Below are positions 32,961 through 46,148 of a stretch of 64,000 bases of DNA, piece by piece. The translations under genes were made by a program, and so were the position numbers. The stretch lies in NCBI GenBank assembly GCA_963693285.1, contig OY848920.1:8096954-8160953 (forward strand), written 5' to 3'. This DNA is from Xestospongia muta. Lineage: Eukaryota > Porifera > Demospongiae > Haplosclerida > Petrosiidae. The notes below the pieces were generated by a model. That model saw only the letters and a list, made by a program, of their open reading frames with translations, was not told where the DNA came from and made no database searches. Positions within the stretch are counted from its first letter, which is position 1, and the number at the start of each line of letters is the position of its first letter.

Positions 32961-34297
32961 AAGAAAGGTACGATAATAGAGGATAATACATGTAATTATA
33001 TATGTACAGTGCAATCTCCATACTAATAGAGAAAACTCAGAAAGACCAACTACTCTACGTAACAGCTAATGGGACTTTTTTTCTAACATGTATGCAATAA
33101 AATATCTTTGTCTCATTGTTAGCGTACAGTAGCTCACATGGGTATAGTGAAAGAAGATGAGAGAGTAGGACGGACTATTAAAAACTTAAAGTATGTACTA
33201 TATAGTCTGAATTAAATGCCTTACAGTATAAACATGTATTAAGTTATTAGTAATTAGTAGATATATAAACTCAATATTATACAGTGCTATACATTACATA
33301 CAGTACTTGTATATGTAATGTGTATAATAATTATATATAGTAATATGTATTAGATTATAATCTTTTATTCTCAGGACCAAATATTTAGGTGAAGATTTCT
33401 CTAATGCCGGTACTAGTCTAACTGGTCAATTCTCTATTCGTGACTTAGATAAGGTAAGATAAATATCATGGATATAATGTTATAGTATATGTATTATAAT
33501 GTGAAATAATCCTAATTATTTTAAATTTTAATAAGACCATAAATAGTCAAACACACATTGCACTTAAATATGTACATATACTTATTGTTATTATGTTCTG
33601 TTCAAGTTAAGAATGAGCAATAACTCAGTATTATAGCTATAGCTAGGAATAAGCTAGAGAGAAATGGTCAACACCATCAAAACACCTTGTAAGTCCACAA
33701 ATTTTATCAAAAACTAGAGCACTAGCTATTTAGGAGTCACAAACTAGAAATCCCCTATAAAGTGAATAGTATTCTTCACATTCCACCATTGCTGATATCA
33801 CACATAATTTCCATGTTATTACATACATGTACAAGTTGTCTAGCCTTTTAAATAGTTGGTAATGTCAAAGTACATGTATATAACCATCCTATATCCAGTT
33901 GACAAGTGCATTGTACTATTGTAATCTGTTTAATGTAGATATCTAAGGAATCTTATTCTCCATGTATGAGACACCTTCATGAATCATTGAGAGAGGAACA
34001 TCACTTACGTCATTTTGGTCGTCTACAATATGGTCTATTTCTAAAGAGTATTGGTATCACATTAGATCAAGCATTACAGTTTTGGAGGGAAGAGTTTATT
34101 AAGAAAATGGAACCTGACAAAGTAAGTATAGGACAATAGGAGATCTCTATCTCTGAAATGAAGACTACTTTTTAATAGTCCACCTTCTTAATGTTGTTAG
34201 CAGTTAACCTTTTAAAACAGCTATTCCTTTAAGTTAGGATAATTAAATTGTTGTAGTATAGTGTAACTTTGTTAAAATCTACCTCTCTGTTGTACAA

Positions 34298-34433
34298 GGT
34301 TGGGGCTGATTATGAACCTATGATTACAATTATGATTATGATTACACTTTTACAATCCGATATGATTATGATTACACCATAATATGTAATCAACTACGAT
34401 TGATTAGAATTACAATTGTAATCAGCCCCAACC
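34298..34433. repeat. MITE-like element, second copy
   Basis: Counterpart of 30145-30266 with the same inverted ends (ggttggggctgatta / taatcagccccaacc) and a slightly different core. Confidence 0.55.
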
Positions 34434-35550
34434 CTGCAGTGTTGTAAGGACAACAGTTATGATAAGACGAATACATTATTGCAATGAAAAACAATGAATG
34501 GTATAACCATCATGTTGTACACACAGTAGTTTTTTTGAGTCATGAAGTCTGTCATATATATTGTCTGTGCTCTTGGAACAGACAAACTGACAAGTAGTGT
34601 AACCCTCCCCCATGCAATGAGTATCAAAAATTAATAATTATATATTGGTAGTCAATAATTATTAACTTAATATTATAATCTATGATTTGTCATTTTTATA
34701 TTATTAGTTTGATAAGCAGTATGCGTATAACATTAGACATAGCTATGGTAAAGAAGGAAAGAGGACCAACTATACTCCTTATAGGTATGACTATATGGAC
34801 TTATATATACAGCACAATGTAATGTCTATATATGGAAATGTTATAACGAAATTACAACACTTAAGAGTGTCTATTGACAGACTTATTATGATGTTTTTAT
34901 TTGTTTATTTTATAGCTGTATGAAAATTATCATGTCTAATACACCTAGTACTGGAGATCACCATGGTAACTAAACGCCTACACACACATATATACATGTA
35001 TGTACTTATACATGTACATGTAGCATTGTATACGTTATGTTTCAATATGCTCTGTTGTTGTTATTGTTGTGGTTAACTAGCTAGTAGTTTAAGGTGCTTT
35101 ATTAATGCTTAAAATGTAGTGCATTATCACTACAACATTATTGAATTTATAGTTTGTTTATAGGATGTCCATTTCGTCATTGGGACGAGGGTCATATTCA
35201 ACAGATGTTAGTAAGCTATGGTATCCCTATGAAGTCCATACAACATATAATGGACTACGTTCAAAGTTCTCATTATCAACTGGCTTGTCAGAAATATTTT
35301 GAAGTCACACATGGAGTAAGTGTAACCATAATACAGGACACCATGTTGATAAACACCTCTTTGTAATAGAATCTTTAGACTTTTGAAGTTGACATCATAT
35401 ATGTAGGCTAAATGATAGAAACTGACCCTATTTAAGTATCTTATACTGTATAAGAGACTTTATCATGCATCAAAACTGTATAATGGACTCCTTTGTATGT
35501 ATTTTATGAATTAACTCCCAATATAGAAAAGTATAAGCTGAAATGTATGA

Positions 35551-35739
35551 TGTGAGGGGCATTTCAGACTTTATATTCATCTGGACAACCAATACTAAAA
35601 ATCAACAAACAAAACCAAGCTATATATACAGTACAACAACCAATCAAATTACATATAAGGAGTCCATAGCAACAGCCAATGAGTTAGCTGGAATAGAGTC
35701 CTTGAAAGATCATAATTGGTTGAACCGAGCAAGGTTGTT
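35551..35739. mobile_element. 189-bp insertion with 7-bp target duplication
   Basis: Present only in the second PRIM2 copy. The sequence tgtatga precedes it (35544-35550) and follows it (35740-35746), while copy 1 has one tgtatga at the matching place. No terminal inverted repeat or poly-A tail is evident. It is probably a small nonautonomous element; the family is not recognised. Confidence 0.65.
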
Positions 35740-36650
35740 TGTATGACATCACTTTGATTTAAAGCTGCCAGAAGAATTGAATTTCACAACTTTTGATTTG
35801 ACTAAAATAGTATTTTTACCGTATGTGTCAAATTTGATTTTGATTTTTTTTAGCTCAGTCAAAGCTCCTTTAGTCTGGAACATCCCACTCAATATTTTAT
35901 TGAGAGTAGAAATGTACGTGGTGCAGAAGGGGGAGGAGATATGGGTGGATCATCAAGTAAGAACGAGGAAGAGAAGGAAGTTGAGGACAATGATGAGATG
36001 GTGATGGAATTCAATAATCTCTCAGAACAAGAACTGGCTCAACTCATGGATTTAAACTAAATATATATACATCTATGTGTGTGTACAATGAATATATAAA
36101 TTATTTATATATTTATGTTATTGTATACATTATGTCACCTTAAAAGGATTTATCGTCTTTGTGAAAATTAGTTTTGATCTAAACCACTTTTCAAAGTGTT
36201 GTAATGCTTCAGGCTCAACACACTTTGCAGCTACTATTTTTAGAAACTGTGTTACTATATTTAGGATTTAGGAAGGTCTAGAGAATAGATCGAGATCTAT
36301 TGGAAGACACAATCCCAGAACAACTTTTACATATTACTTTGTCTTAAACTGTTATAAACTTTGAGACTTTGACAAATTATATAATAACGATAAAATGGAG
36401 GTTAGTCTTCTGGATTAATATGTAACTCAAGTAGTGTATTAAAATATATAATTGTGGATAATGCATCATAAACTTGAATTATTTTTTTAAAAATATACTA
36501 CTAGTGAACTTGCTTTTAATAAAAATAACAAAAGCCATGGATGTATATACGAGTTCTGATTGAGACATATCTTTGTTCTCATCACACTGGTAACAAAACT
36601 TATCACTCTCCAGACTTTACGAGTACATTTAGTACAGAGTCTAACCTATC

Positions 36651-36736
36651 AATATATATATATATATCAATATATATATATATATATTATATCGATTGAT
36701 CAATAGATTGATCGATATATATATATCGATCGATCG

Positions 36737-36786
<50 letters not shown>

Positions 36787-36792
36787 CGATCG

Positions 36793-36842
<50 letters not shown>

Positions 36843-37214
36843 CGATCGATCGATATATATATATATATATATCGATCGATCGATCGATATATATATATAT
36901 ATATACGATGTATATATATATATATCGATCGATCGATCGATATATATATATATATCGATCGATCGATCGATATATATATATATATATATCGATCGATCGA
37001 TGGATATATATATATATATATATCGATCGATCGATCGATATATATATATATATATATCGATCGATCGATCGATATATATATATATATATACGATGTATAT
37101 ATATATATATCGATCGATCGATCGATATATATATATATATATATATCGATCGATGTATATATATATATATATATCGATATATATATATATATATATATAT
37201 ACATCGATCGATCG

Positions 37215-37254
<40 letters not shown>

Positions 37255-37296
37255 CGATCGATCGATGTATATATATATATATATATATATCGATCG
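36651..37296. repeat. Compound (TA)n / (CGAT)n satellite
   Basis: Runs of ta 10-50 bp long alternate about 15 times with blocks of mostly four cgat units. Both units are self-complementary. Long frames on both strands read Tyr-Ile alternating with Arg-Ser-Ile-Asp and are not genes. Confidence 0.95.
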
Positions 37297-37751
37297 AATC
37301 GAATTTCTATGGTTCTTTTTATAAACCTCTACATGTATTGACTGGATAATTTATAAACAATTTGCTCAATTGTTTTTTTAGTTCTGTAGTCCAGTAATGT
37401 TAATTGGCACTTGAGTCAGCTATGATATGAAGCATCTATGAGATTATTGGCTTCTGGCTGAATATGTAACTCTAGCAGCACATCAAAAATAATCATGTAT
37501 AATTAAATTTTTATTAAATACACTTCTACCAATCTTGCTATATAAAGATAACAATAACAAAATTAAGTCATGAAAGCTATGCATACACACATAATTTTTT
37601 AAGTTACATCAAGTGTTAGAACAATACACATCTACTTTTCTACAAAAAAACTACTGTGACAGTACATATTAAATGAGGTTTAATAGCACTCTTAGATCTG
37701 TATGTGTTTTAGTCATAAATTCCTATTTATTTAAAATGCAATTTAATTTAC

Positions 37752-40700
37752 TCATGCAGTAAGGAGAGGAGTACTCTGACTAAAATGGTGCCCCATTGCT
37801 TCTTTCATTTCTATGGCTGTAGTACTTGCACTTCGATCTCTTTGCTGAAGAATGAGAAAATACAAATATTGAAGTATTGCAGATGATTGATCAGTGGATG
37901 CAATACTTAATAATTTTTCTACAGTTATAGTGGCATCACTAGTATAAATTGACTCTGTATCTGATTTTTCCGTGTTTGGTGAAGTTGATTCATTGGTAAC
38001 AATGGGAATGATAGCTTTTTCTGATACAAGCCCAGCTGCTTGAAGCTGTGAAAATGTTTGACCCCCATATTGAACCAAAAGCTCACTCACGGTGCTCTGG
38101 CTTTTATAATTAGCTATGTCTAGTAGTGTCTGATTATTAACAATGAAATTAGGATCAGCACCATTCTCTAACAGCATATCCAGTAGTGCATCAGAGCTTG
38201 CAAAAAACAATGAGGTCATTCCCCAGATATTTTCTTTCACGTCAATGTCAGCTCCAGTTTGTATGAGAAGATCAACTACATCAACATGTCCACATGACAA
38301 TGCTACCATTAACGGAGTAAGACCACATACTAGAGATGTATTTGGATCAACTTGACACTCTACTACTTGTTTCACAATACACCCAATATCTCCTTCTTTA
38401 CATGAAAAGAGTAGTTCCTTCTGGGTGTTAGTTAACTGTGGTAGTTGTTTTACAAGAAAACTAATCATAGATGGGTGACCTTCATAACAAGCTTGTATTA
38501 AACCTTTCTCAATTTCATTTTGACTAGGTTGAGTTTTGTGGAGGAGCACTTTAACAAGATCAATATTACCACTACTTGCAGCTAGTGTAAAAGCTGTTTG
38601 ACTGTTATTGTTTAGGATTTTGGAATCAGCTTTGAAATTTAGTAGAGTTTCAGATAATTGACTATGTCCATAAGTGCATGCGATCATCAAACAAGTTGTT
38701 CCATGTTTGTTTTTAATGTTAACATCAGCATTGACCTCAATTAATAACTCAGCAACTCTGCTATTACCAACTCTACTAGCTATCATTAAAGGAGTCCACT
38801 CATCAACAAGAACATTGACATCAGCATTTGCTTGAATTAGTAATTGTATTATCTTCAGGTAATTTTCTTTGTTGCTTGTAGAAGCAGAGCATACAGCTAT
38901 ATGAATTGCTCTCCCGCCTTTTTGGTTAGAACTGTTAGGGTTGGCTCCATTCTTAAGCAGCTCTTGAACAATATCAGTGTGTCCACCCTTGACTGCCCAC
39001 ATTAATGCAGTATCTCCACTAACTTCATGCTGTAAGTTAGGATTAGCTTTGGCTTGAAGTAATTCCTTCACAACTTGTAGTCGACCCATATGACAACCGA
39101 CCATCAATGCAGTAAATCCATTAATTGATAAACTTTGAGAACTACCAAGCTTTTGCAACCTTGCTCTATATTTACCATCTCTATCCATGGTCTCAATATA
39201 TTCCCTGATATTGACTTTTGAGTCAACTTGGATGTTTGGATTGGCACCATTTTGGAGTAACAATTTAACCAACTCTATTGAGTTACAAGCATCTTCAATC
39301 AGACAAGCAGACATTAGACATGTGAATCCAAAATCATTTGTCACATTGAGATTTGTAGATGGTTGTAATGATAGCAACTGTATGATCTCTAGATACTTTT
39401 CAAAATGATTTGTGCTGTAACATTGTTGTATAGCTAAATAAATTGCTGTGAAGCCATTTTCATCCATGATATTAGGATCAGCACCATATTGCAACAATTG
39501 TTGGACAATGTCTGGTGACCCTGCATCTATTGCATACATAAGTGCTGTTTCTCCATTGACTTTACGTTTAATGTTAGGATTAGCTTTAGCCTGAAGCAAA
39601 AACCGTGCAATTTCTAAATAGCCTCTATCACAAGCGTACATTAAAGCAGTAAATCCTATCAATGAATCACTTGAAGTTAAAGTACTACTCTGCTGAATGT
39701 CAAGGTCAGCTTCCTTAGAGAGAAGTAATTTAACTGCCTCACTGTTACCAGTCATACTGGCAAGCATTAAACCTGTCATTCCACGTTTATCCGTAACATT
39801 TACCACACTTGGTTTTGCCACTAGATCCACAATTTTGAGATGATTTGGAGATCTGAAACAACGTCCACATAAAGAATAATGAAATGCTGAGTTACCATAT
39901 ATATCACAGATAGAAGCATCAGCACCATTTGCCAATAGTTCTTGAACAATCTGGAGATTCCCCTCATTGACTGCAACCATTAGAGCTGTTTGTCCATTGT
40001 TATGCAACAAGTTAGGATTTGCATTGGCTTTAAGCAATAGCTGTACTATTTCATAATAACCATGTTGACAGGCAAACATTAATGCAGTAAATCCATTTAA
40101 ATCAGTTACTGATGTATTAATACATTGGATGTCTGGATTTGCACCATTTTGTAGCAACAGTCTAACTGGTGTTATCAAACCAAATTGACTAGCATTCATT
40201 AGACAAGTTAGGCCAGCATTGCTCATTAAGTTTAACTCAATATTTGGATGCGATACAAGCAACTGTAGAATTTCCTCAGAGGTCTTGGATTTACTTTGAA
40301 CATCTTGGTCAGAACGTAGTGAATTTAAATCAATATTTGGCATTAGTAACTGTAAAATTCCTTCATTTGAGATTCCCAAATAATTAAAAACAGACACATG
40401 GATTGCTGTCTCACCATCTATGTTAGCAATATTAAGGTCGGCACCATTTTCTAGTAGTAGTTGTACAATCTGTATTTCTTGTCTACATATTGCTAACATC
40501 AAAGCTGTCTTACCATTATTGGTTATCTGTAAATCGGGATTAGCTTTTGCTTGAAGTAATATATGTACAACTTCTAATTGACCATTCACACAAGCAAACA
40601 TTAAAGCTGTATATCCATTTAGTTCATTTTCAGAAATTATTGAAGACTTACATTGAACATCTACATCTGCACCACCATTTAATAGTAGTCTAACTGCTGA

Positions 40701-43700
40701 AATCAAACCATGCTGACTAGCCATCATAAGGCTGGTCATGCCTGTATTGTTCATTTTGTTTAAACTTGCATTCGGTTGTAGTGTTAGTAACTGTAGAATT
40801 TCTAAGTAGTCTTTACAGCCAGAGGTAATTGCTTTGTAAATGGTCAAATGAATTGCTGTGTTGCCATTGTTGTCAACAATTGTAGGATCAGCGCCATTTT
40901 CAAGTAACACTTGAATAATGTCTACATTTTCAGTGGCCATTAGTGGCGTTTCTCCACTTGCTTTGAATTGTAAATTAGGATTAGCTTTGGCTTGAAGAAG
41001 TATTTTAACAATGTCCAAATGATTATTAACAGTGGCAAATAGCAGTGCAGTGAAGCCTGTTAATGGATTTTCTGTGATATTTGATGGATTACATTGGATA
41101 TTTGGATCAGCACCATGTTCTAGGAGCAATTTAACTGCTTCAGTAAGTCCAAACTGACTAGCCTTCATTAGAGTAGTCACACCATCATTGTTCATAGTAT
41201 TTTTATCCACACATGGCTGTGTTATTAGCAATTGTAAGGTTTCCAGATAATCTTCAAAACTGCCAGCTGAAGCCACTACTGTATAAATTGCTGGATGACC
41301 ATTATTGTCAACAATATTAAGATCAGCACCATTTTCCACTAGCTCTCTTATTATTGTTAGGTGATTTTCTTTGCATGCTGCCATAAGTGCTGTCCAGCCA
41401 TAGTTATCTTGAAGGTTGACATTAGCTCCAGATGACACAAGTGTATGTACAGTAGACTGGTGACCGAGGAAACAAGCAAGTATCAACAATGATTTTCCTT
41501 CCTCATTCAAACAATTAACATCAGCATTTTGATGGTATAGAAGTAGATCAATTGAATTGTCATCTCCTTCTTTGACCGCTTTTGTCAATGAAACCATTGG
41601 ATTGAAATCACCTATAGGATTGCCAAACTGCATTTCCAGTATGAAATCAATAAAAGAACTCTTGCCCCTTTTGAGAATACTTTTTGGAAGAGTCTGAAGA
41701 TCAAAGGTGAAATTATCATTTTGATTTTTGAGAAGAGTTTGTTTGCCATCAATTAATACTTCATAACAGCCTGCAAAGTATTGGTACTCGTGTTGTTCAA
41801 TTGCCATTGTCATCATTCTGTCAACTAGAGATTTTGGAATCAGGAATACGCAGGCACATGCTAGTCCTTCATTCTCCATTTTATTGAGGCTTAAAAAACT
41901 ACTTGACCTGGAGAATGAGCACATTAAAAATTTTCGCATGCTACTCATTTTTTTGTCTTTCCATGCATTGTTAAATTTGATAACAACTTGAGCCATGTCT
42001 GTTGTTACACCAAGCTGTGAAGGCAATAATCCTGATTTCATTGCTAATTTTAAGTACTCAACAGGTGTTTTGTCCTCAAATGCTTTTAGATTTGTACTGT
42101 AATTTTTTAGCTCCTCTTGTAGTAATTCATTGCCAACGAACATTGCAATTTGTTCCAAAATGTCAACATTCAGGATGTAGTAGTAACTTTGAAGATTAAG
42201 AAAGAGTTCTTCAGCACTTTCAGTGCATTTAAAATCATTTGTATCGTAGTATATTTGTAAGTGTTCAATGATCTCCACTACAGATACAGCTCCTGCTGAT
42301 AAAGCACTTTCAAGAACCAGTTTGATGTTACAAGTTAAGCCTTCAAATTTTTGGGATAAATTTTGGAAATCTTTGATGGTTTCTAGAACTTTCTTTTTTA
42401 TTTCAAATTGCTCAAATATACGATGTTTTCGCAATGTAGCAAGTGCTTTTAAATTACTAGTGGAACCAAAAAATACTTCTCCTCCAGCCAGGGTAAGTTT
42501 TCCAAATGCTTCGATTGATTTTTCACCTAAGCCTGCATAAACTAAAGCTGTGAGACCTTCATTGTCTGTACTGTTGACGTTAGCTCCAAGTTGAAGTAGT
42601 ACTTCTACAGATCCTGTATGTCCACAAGCTGATGCTATCATAAGAGGTGTAATACCTTTTACTAGTGTGCAATTAACATCGATATTGTATGAAGATATGT
42701 GATTGGCAACAGATGTTTGGTTACCGTCTGTACATAAGATAAAAAGTTGCAACTTTTCTGGTGGCAAGGTTAGTGGTAATTTTACTATTAAGGCAAGAAT
42801 AATTCCAGAGTGACCATATCGACAAGCACTTAGCAATAGCGTCTCATAGTCATAACTGTTAGGAAAGGAGTCCAACAAAGTATCTACAATCTTCCCACAA
42901 TTCTGTTGTATAGCCAATGACATGGCTGTGTCTTCATTCTCTGAAACTGTAAATGGATCAGCTCTGAATTCAAGAAGCAACTTAACTACTTCAACATGGC
43001 CTCTACGACAAGCTAACATGAGAGGAGTCTCTCCGTTATCTCTTTGCTTATTAATGTCTGCTTGAGCCAGAAGTAGCTCGTTAACTATGGCAATGAAATT
43101 CATTTGACTAGCTATCAATAGTGCTGTCCAGCCATTTTGGTTTTGAATATTAATATTAGCTCCAGCTGATACTAATGTATGTACAACTTCTTCGTGTCCA
43201 CCTTCACTAGCCAACATTAACGCTGTACATCGACTTCCTTCATCTTGGTGATCAATATTAATTTTAAATTCCAATAGAAGTTTAGTCAGTTCATTATTGC
43301 CAGTTTTTACAGCTTGTAAAAGGGAGGTGTCAAAAGAGAAATTTTCATTCTCATTTTGTGTGATGATTGGCTGGTTATCAATGTATATCTCAAATATACC
43401 AAGTAGTTCCATCAATTCAATTTTTTCCTTTGCTATGGCAACAAGAGTATTTGAATGTAAGCGAGGCACAAGAAATCTAACACAAATTGATCCTTCTTCA
43501 ATACGAATGTGATTTATAAGTTTTCTCTTTCCAGAAAACAAGTACTCAATAAGCTTTTTAAAATTCTTCAACGTTTCTTTTCTCCATTTGCCATTTAACT
43601 TAATAATAACTTCACAAGATGATTCTATAGTTTCTTTCTTTGGTAGTAATGCCTCCTCTATAGCTGTCTTGACATGTTGCAACTCTGCAGATGTTTCAAA

Positions 43701-45571
43701 GTGTTCAAGTTCAAGAATATAGTCATTAAGTTCATTTTCCACAGCACTACCAGAAAGAAATTGATTGACAATTTCTTCAATAACTTCACAGTTAAGGAAA
43801 CAATACTGAATCTCATTAAATAACTCATCAACACTTGTTAATTTAGTCAATCCTTTTATTTCGTTTGTCTCTTCAATGAATCGTGCAATGTCCGCCAATT
43901 TAGCAGTATCAGCTTCAACTAAAACAACAATTGTTTTTCTAACATTTATTACTACTGATGCAAATTTTTTGTGAAGTTGTTGAATATCTGTTACCAATTG
44001 GTCTTTTGAACTAAGCGTTAATTCTTTTGTGGTGTAATTTTGACTGATGCTAAGGTATTTCTGTACTACAATGACTAATTTGCTTTCTCGTAGCTTTTTC
44101 AGTGCATCAATTACATCCTCCCAAGAAGCCTTTGGATAAACTCTTAACCATTCTGAAAAGAGAGCTAACCTTTGCCGGTCAGTACCCCTATAATCATTCT
44201 CAATGGTTTCAATGATGTCGTCTGTCATATTGGGTAGAAACATGCCAAAATTCTGCCATTTGGTTAATGAACATAACAGCTCTGCCAGTTCAGGTATAGT
44301 TGGTGTGGAGATAGTATGCTTTGGTGAATTGTGAGATGCAATAGTCTCAGTTGGTGCTTTTGAACCGATATCTAATTCCATCTCAACATATTCTACTGGT
44401 AGCAATAAATCAAGTTCCTTTTTAACTTCTTCCTTCCACTCTGCTGCTAGACTCTTAACAGCTTCCTGACCTTGAATAGATTTAAGTTCAGAAGACAGGC
44501 AGTTTAAAAATGATTGGCATTGTTCCACTAACCCTGATACATCCTTTGTCAGCTTCATTCTTAATTGAAAATCACTAGCAATTATTTCAAAACTAGGTGA
44601 GTCTTTAACAGTTTCTGAGATCAATTCTTTTGAAAACAATACTTGAGCAATTTTTGTGGGACAATCACTTAACATCTGTTTCATTAAGGAACAATGCTTT
44701 TGAAGTACCCTTGCCAATATTTTGCAAACATCACTGACATTGCCATTTACTAAAACAGGCTCTAAAAAGGAGATAAGTATATAAACAGTAGTTCTCTTTT
44801 CTAAATAAGCTCACCTTCAATAGTAGCAGTAAGATGTGATTGTGTGGTGACGTCAACACTTTTTTGTAGTCTTAAGGTTGCTGAGTTGACACATTTGACA
44901 AGAGCAACCACAAATTGTTTCCATGATGCTTCCTGTGTTTGAAGCCATTTTGAAATTAGAACACTCTTTTGGGCTTCAATATCTGTTTTCTCCTTGATTT
45001 TATCAATTTCAATTTCAGTTATACCTGGCAGGTGACAAACTAAGGATTCCCAGTCAATCAACGGTTCAAGTAACTCAAGTATCTCTGACAGACTTGGTTT
45101 TTCAAACAAATAGTGAGACTTTACTTCTTTGAGACATTGGCCTAATAATTCATGACTTATAAGAGCATAGTCTTCTTGCATCTTGAGTAATTTCTGTAAT
45201 CTATCAGGGACAGTCTCTTTGACAGCACCTTCTATAGGAAAGTCTATATATTATAATTTATAAAACAAAGTTTTGTTTATTACCTATTAAGGTGCGATTG
45301 TATGGCTGATCTGCTACTGTCACATATTGTAACACATTGTGTACTAGATCAGTTTCATTTGACTTCAGTAGTGCAATTATCAACTCTTTCCATGATGACT
45401 GAGGATTTTGTACCCACTTTGATATCAAACTACTTTTTTGGCCGTTAACATCTTGTTCTTGGTTTAATTGTTCAATAACTGATTCTGTTATACCAGGTAA
45501 ATGATGAGCAAGTGTCTTCCAGTCAACTAAAGGCTCTAGCAACTTCAGTAACTCTGGTTCAGTGGGTTGAT
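37752..45571 (-). CDS. Death-domain / ankyrin-repeat giant protein, 5' end not found
   Basis: Exons 45284-45571, 44815-45231 and 37752-44761 join in frame with GT-AG borders; the last encodes about 2,335 residues. Each of the first two exons, and residues 140-225 of the main frame, carries a death-like domain (W..L...LPG....I..., SWK..I.AL). Then comes a roughly 200-residue unnamed domain, eight ankyrin repeats, a second copy of that domain, and some 32 more ankyrin repeats with typical GxTALMxAxxxGH...LLxxGADxN. The C-terminus is a low-complexity tail. No signal peptide or membrane segment is evident in the visible part. A cytosolic signalling scaffold is likely by analogy; the pathway is unknown. 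An exon upstream of 45571 must exist but was not identified. Confidence 0.88.
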
Positions 45572-46148
45572 CTGTTTGAAAATTGATAATGAAATTATCT
45601 TAACATCTGATTCCTTATCTATGCAGCATAGATATTGGTCAAGGTGATATCATTCCTTTTGTATGTGGTATGATAAAACTTTAAAATTTTACATCTTAGG
45701 TTTAAATATTATTTTTCAAAAATTTGCTACCTGAAAGTTTCATTTTATGAATTTGCGATTTACATGTCCAAATATTTATTATTGCTATAAAGTCAACTAT
45801 GTTATAATAAATGAAAGTCATTATTATATATAGTAATTAATATAGAAATTGAAGTCTTAGATAGAATCAACTCTTGTAGGATGGTCCAACAACATTAACT
45901 CCAACAGCTTCAATAACAATATACTGTTTACAGGTTGTATGTGTCCTATATAAACTATACATGTCCTTTTTTGAATGTTTGTAAATTTACTGAATAGAAA
46001 ATGCACATATAAAGGTCAAGTTTATAGTTCACAACAGAAGTTACAAAATAAATTAACAGTGGTCATTTTTAACTTGAAAATGAACTACATAAACTGTCAA
46101 TTTGATAGTACATTAGTAAATAACTACATGCAACCTGAGCAATAAAAA
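45572..46148. other. Upstream region of the ankyrin gene, no exon recognised
   Basis: AT-rich sequence. The first visible ankyrin-gene exon begins at a splice acceptor at 45572-45573, so a start exon may lie here or beyond, but none could be picked out. Confidence 0.35.

Larger units (their letters stand above)
33123..36060 (+). pseudogene. PRIM2: Partial PRIM2 copy, exons 9-15
   Basis: Exons at 33123-33190, 33375-33453, 33939-34121, 34708-34784, 34916-34965, 35164-35315 and 35854-36060 are in frame and encode the complete Fe-S domain with all four cysteines. Changes from copy 1 include Gly to Ser in TPSTGDHHG and Glu to Gly in the acidic tail (GGGDMGGSSS). The exon 10 donor is a normal GT here. 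Exons 1-8 are absent, so as assembled it has no start. It could be the other allele of PRIM2 rather than a pseudogene. Confidence 0.8.
32973..36645 (+). repeat. Duplicate of the PRIM2 3' half, about 3.7 kb
   Basis: Matches 28822-32285 in order and orientation, with scattered substitutions, small indels and one 189-bp insertion. Similarity begins inside PRIM2 intron 8 and ends where the (TA)n/(CGAT)n satellite starts. The divergence level and position beside a gap fit an uncollapsed second allele at least as well as a true tandem duplication. Confidence 0.85.

Noticed and set aside
36641..37349. Long frames on both strands rich in Tyr-Ile and Arg-Ser-Ile-Asp
   Set aside because: Produced entirely by the (TA)n/(CGAT)n satellite, which is open in many frames on both strands.
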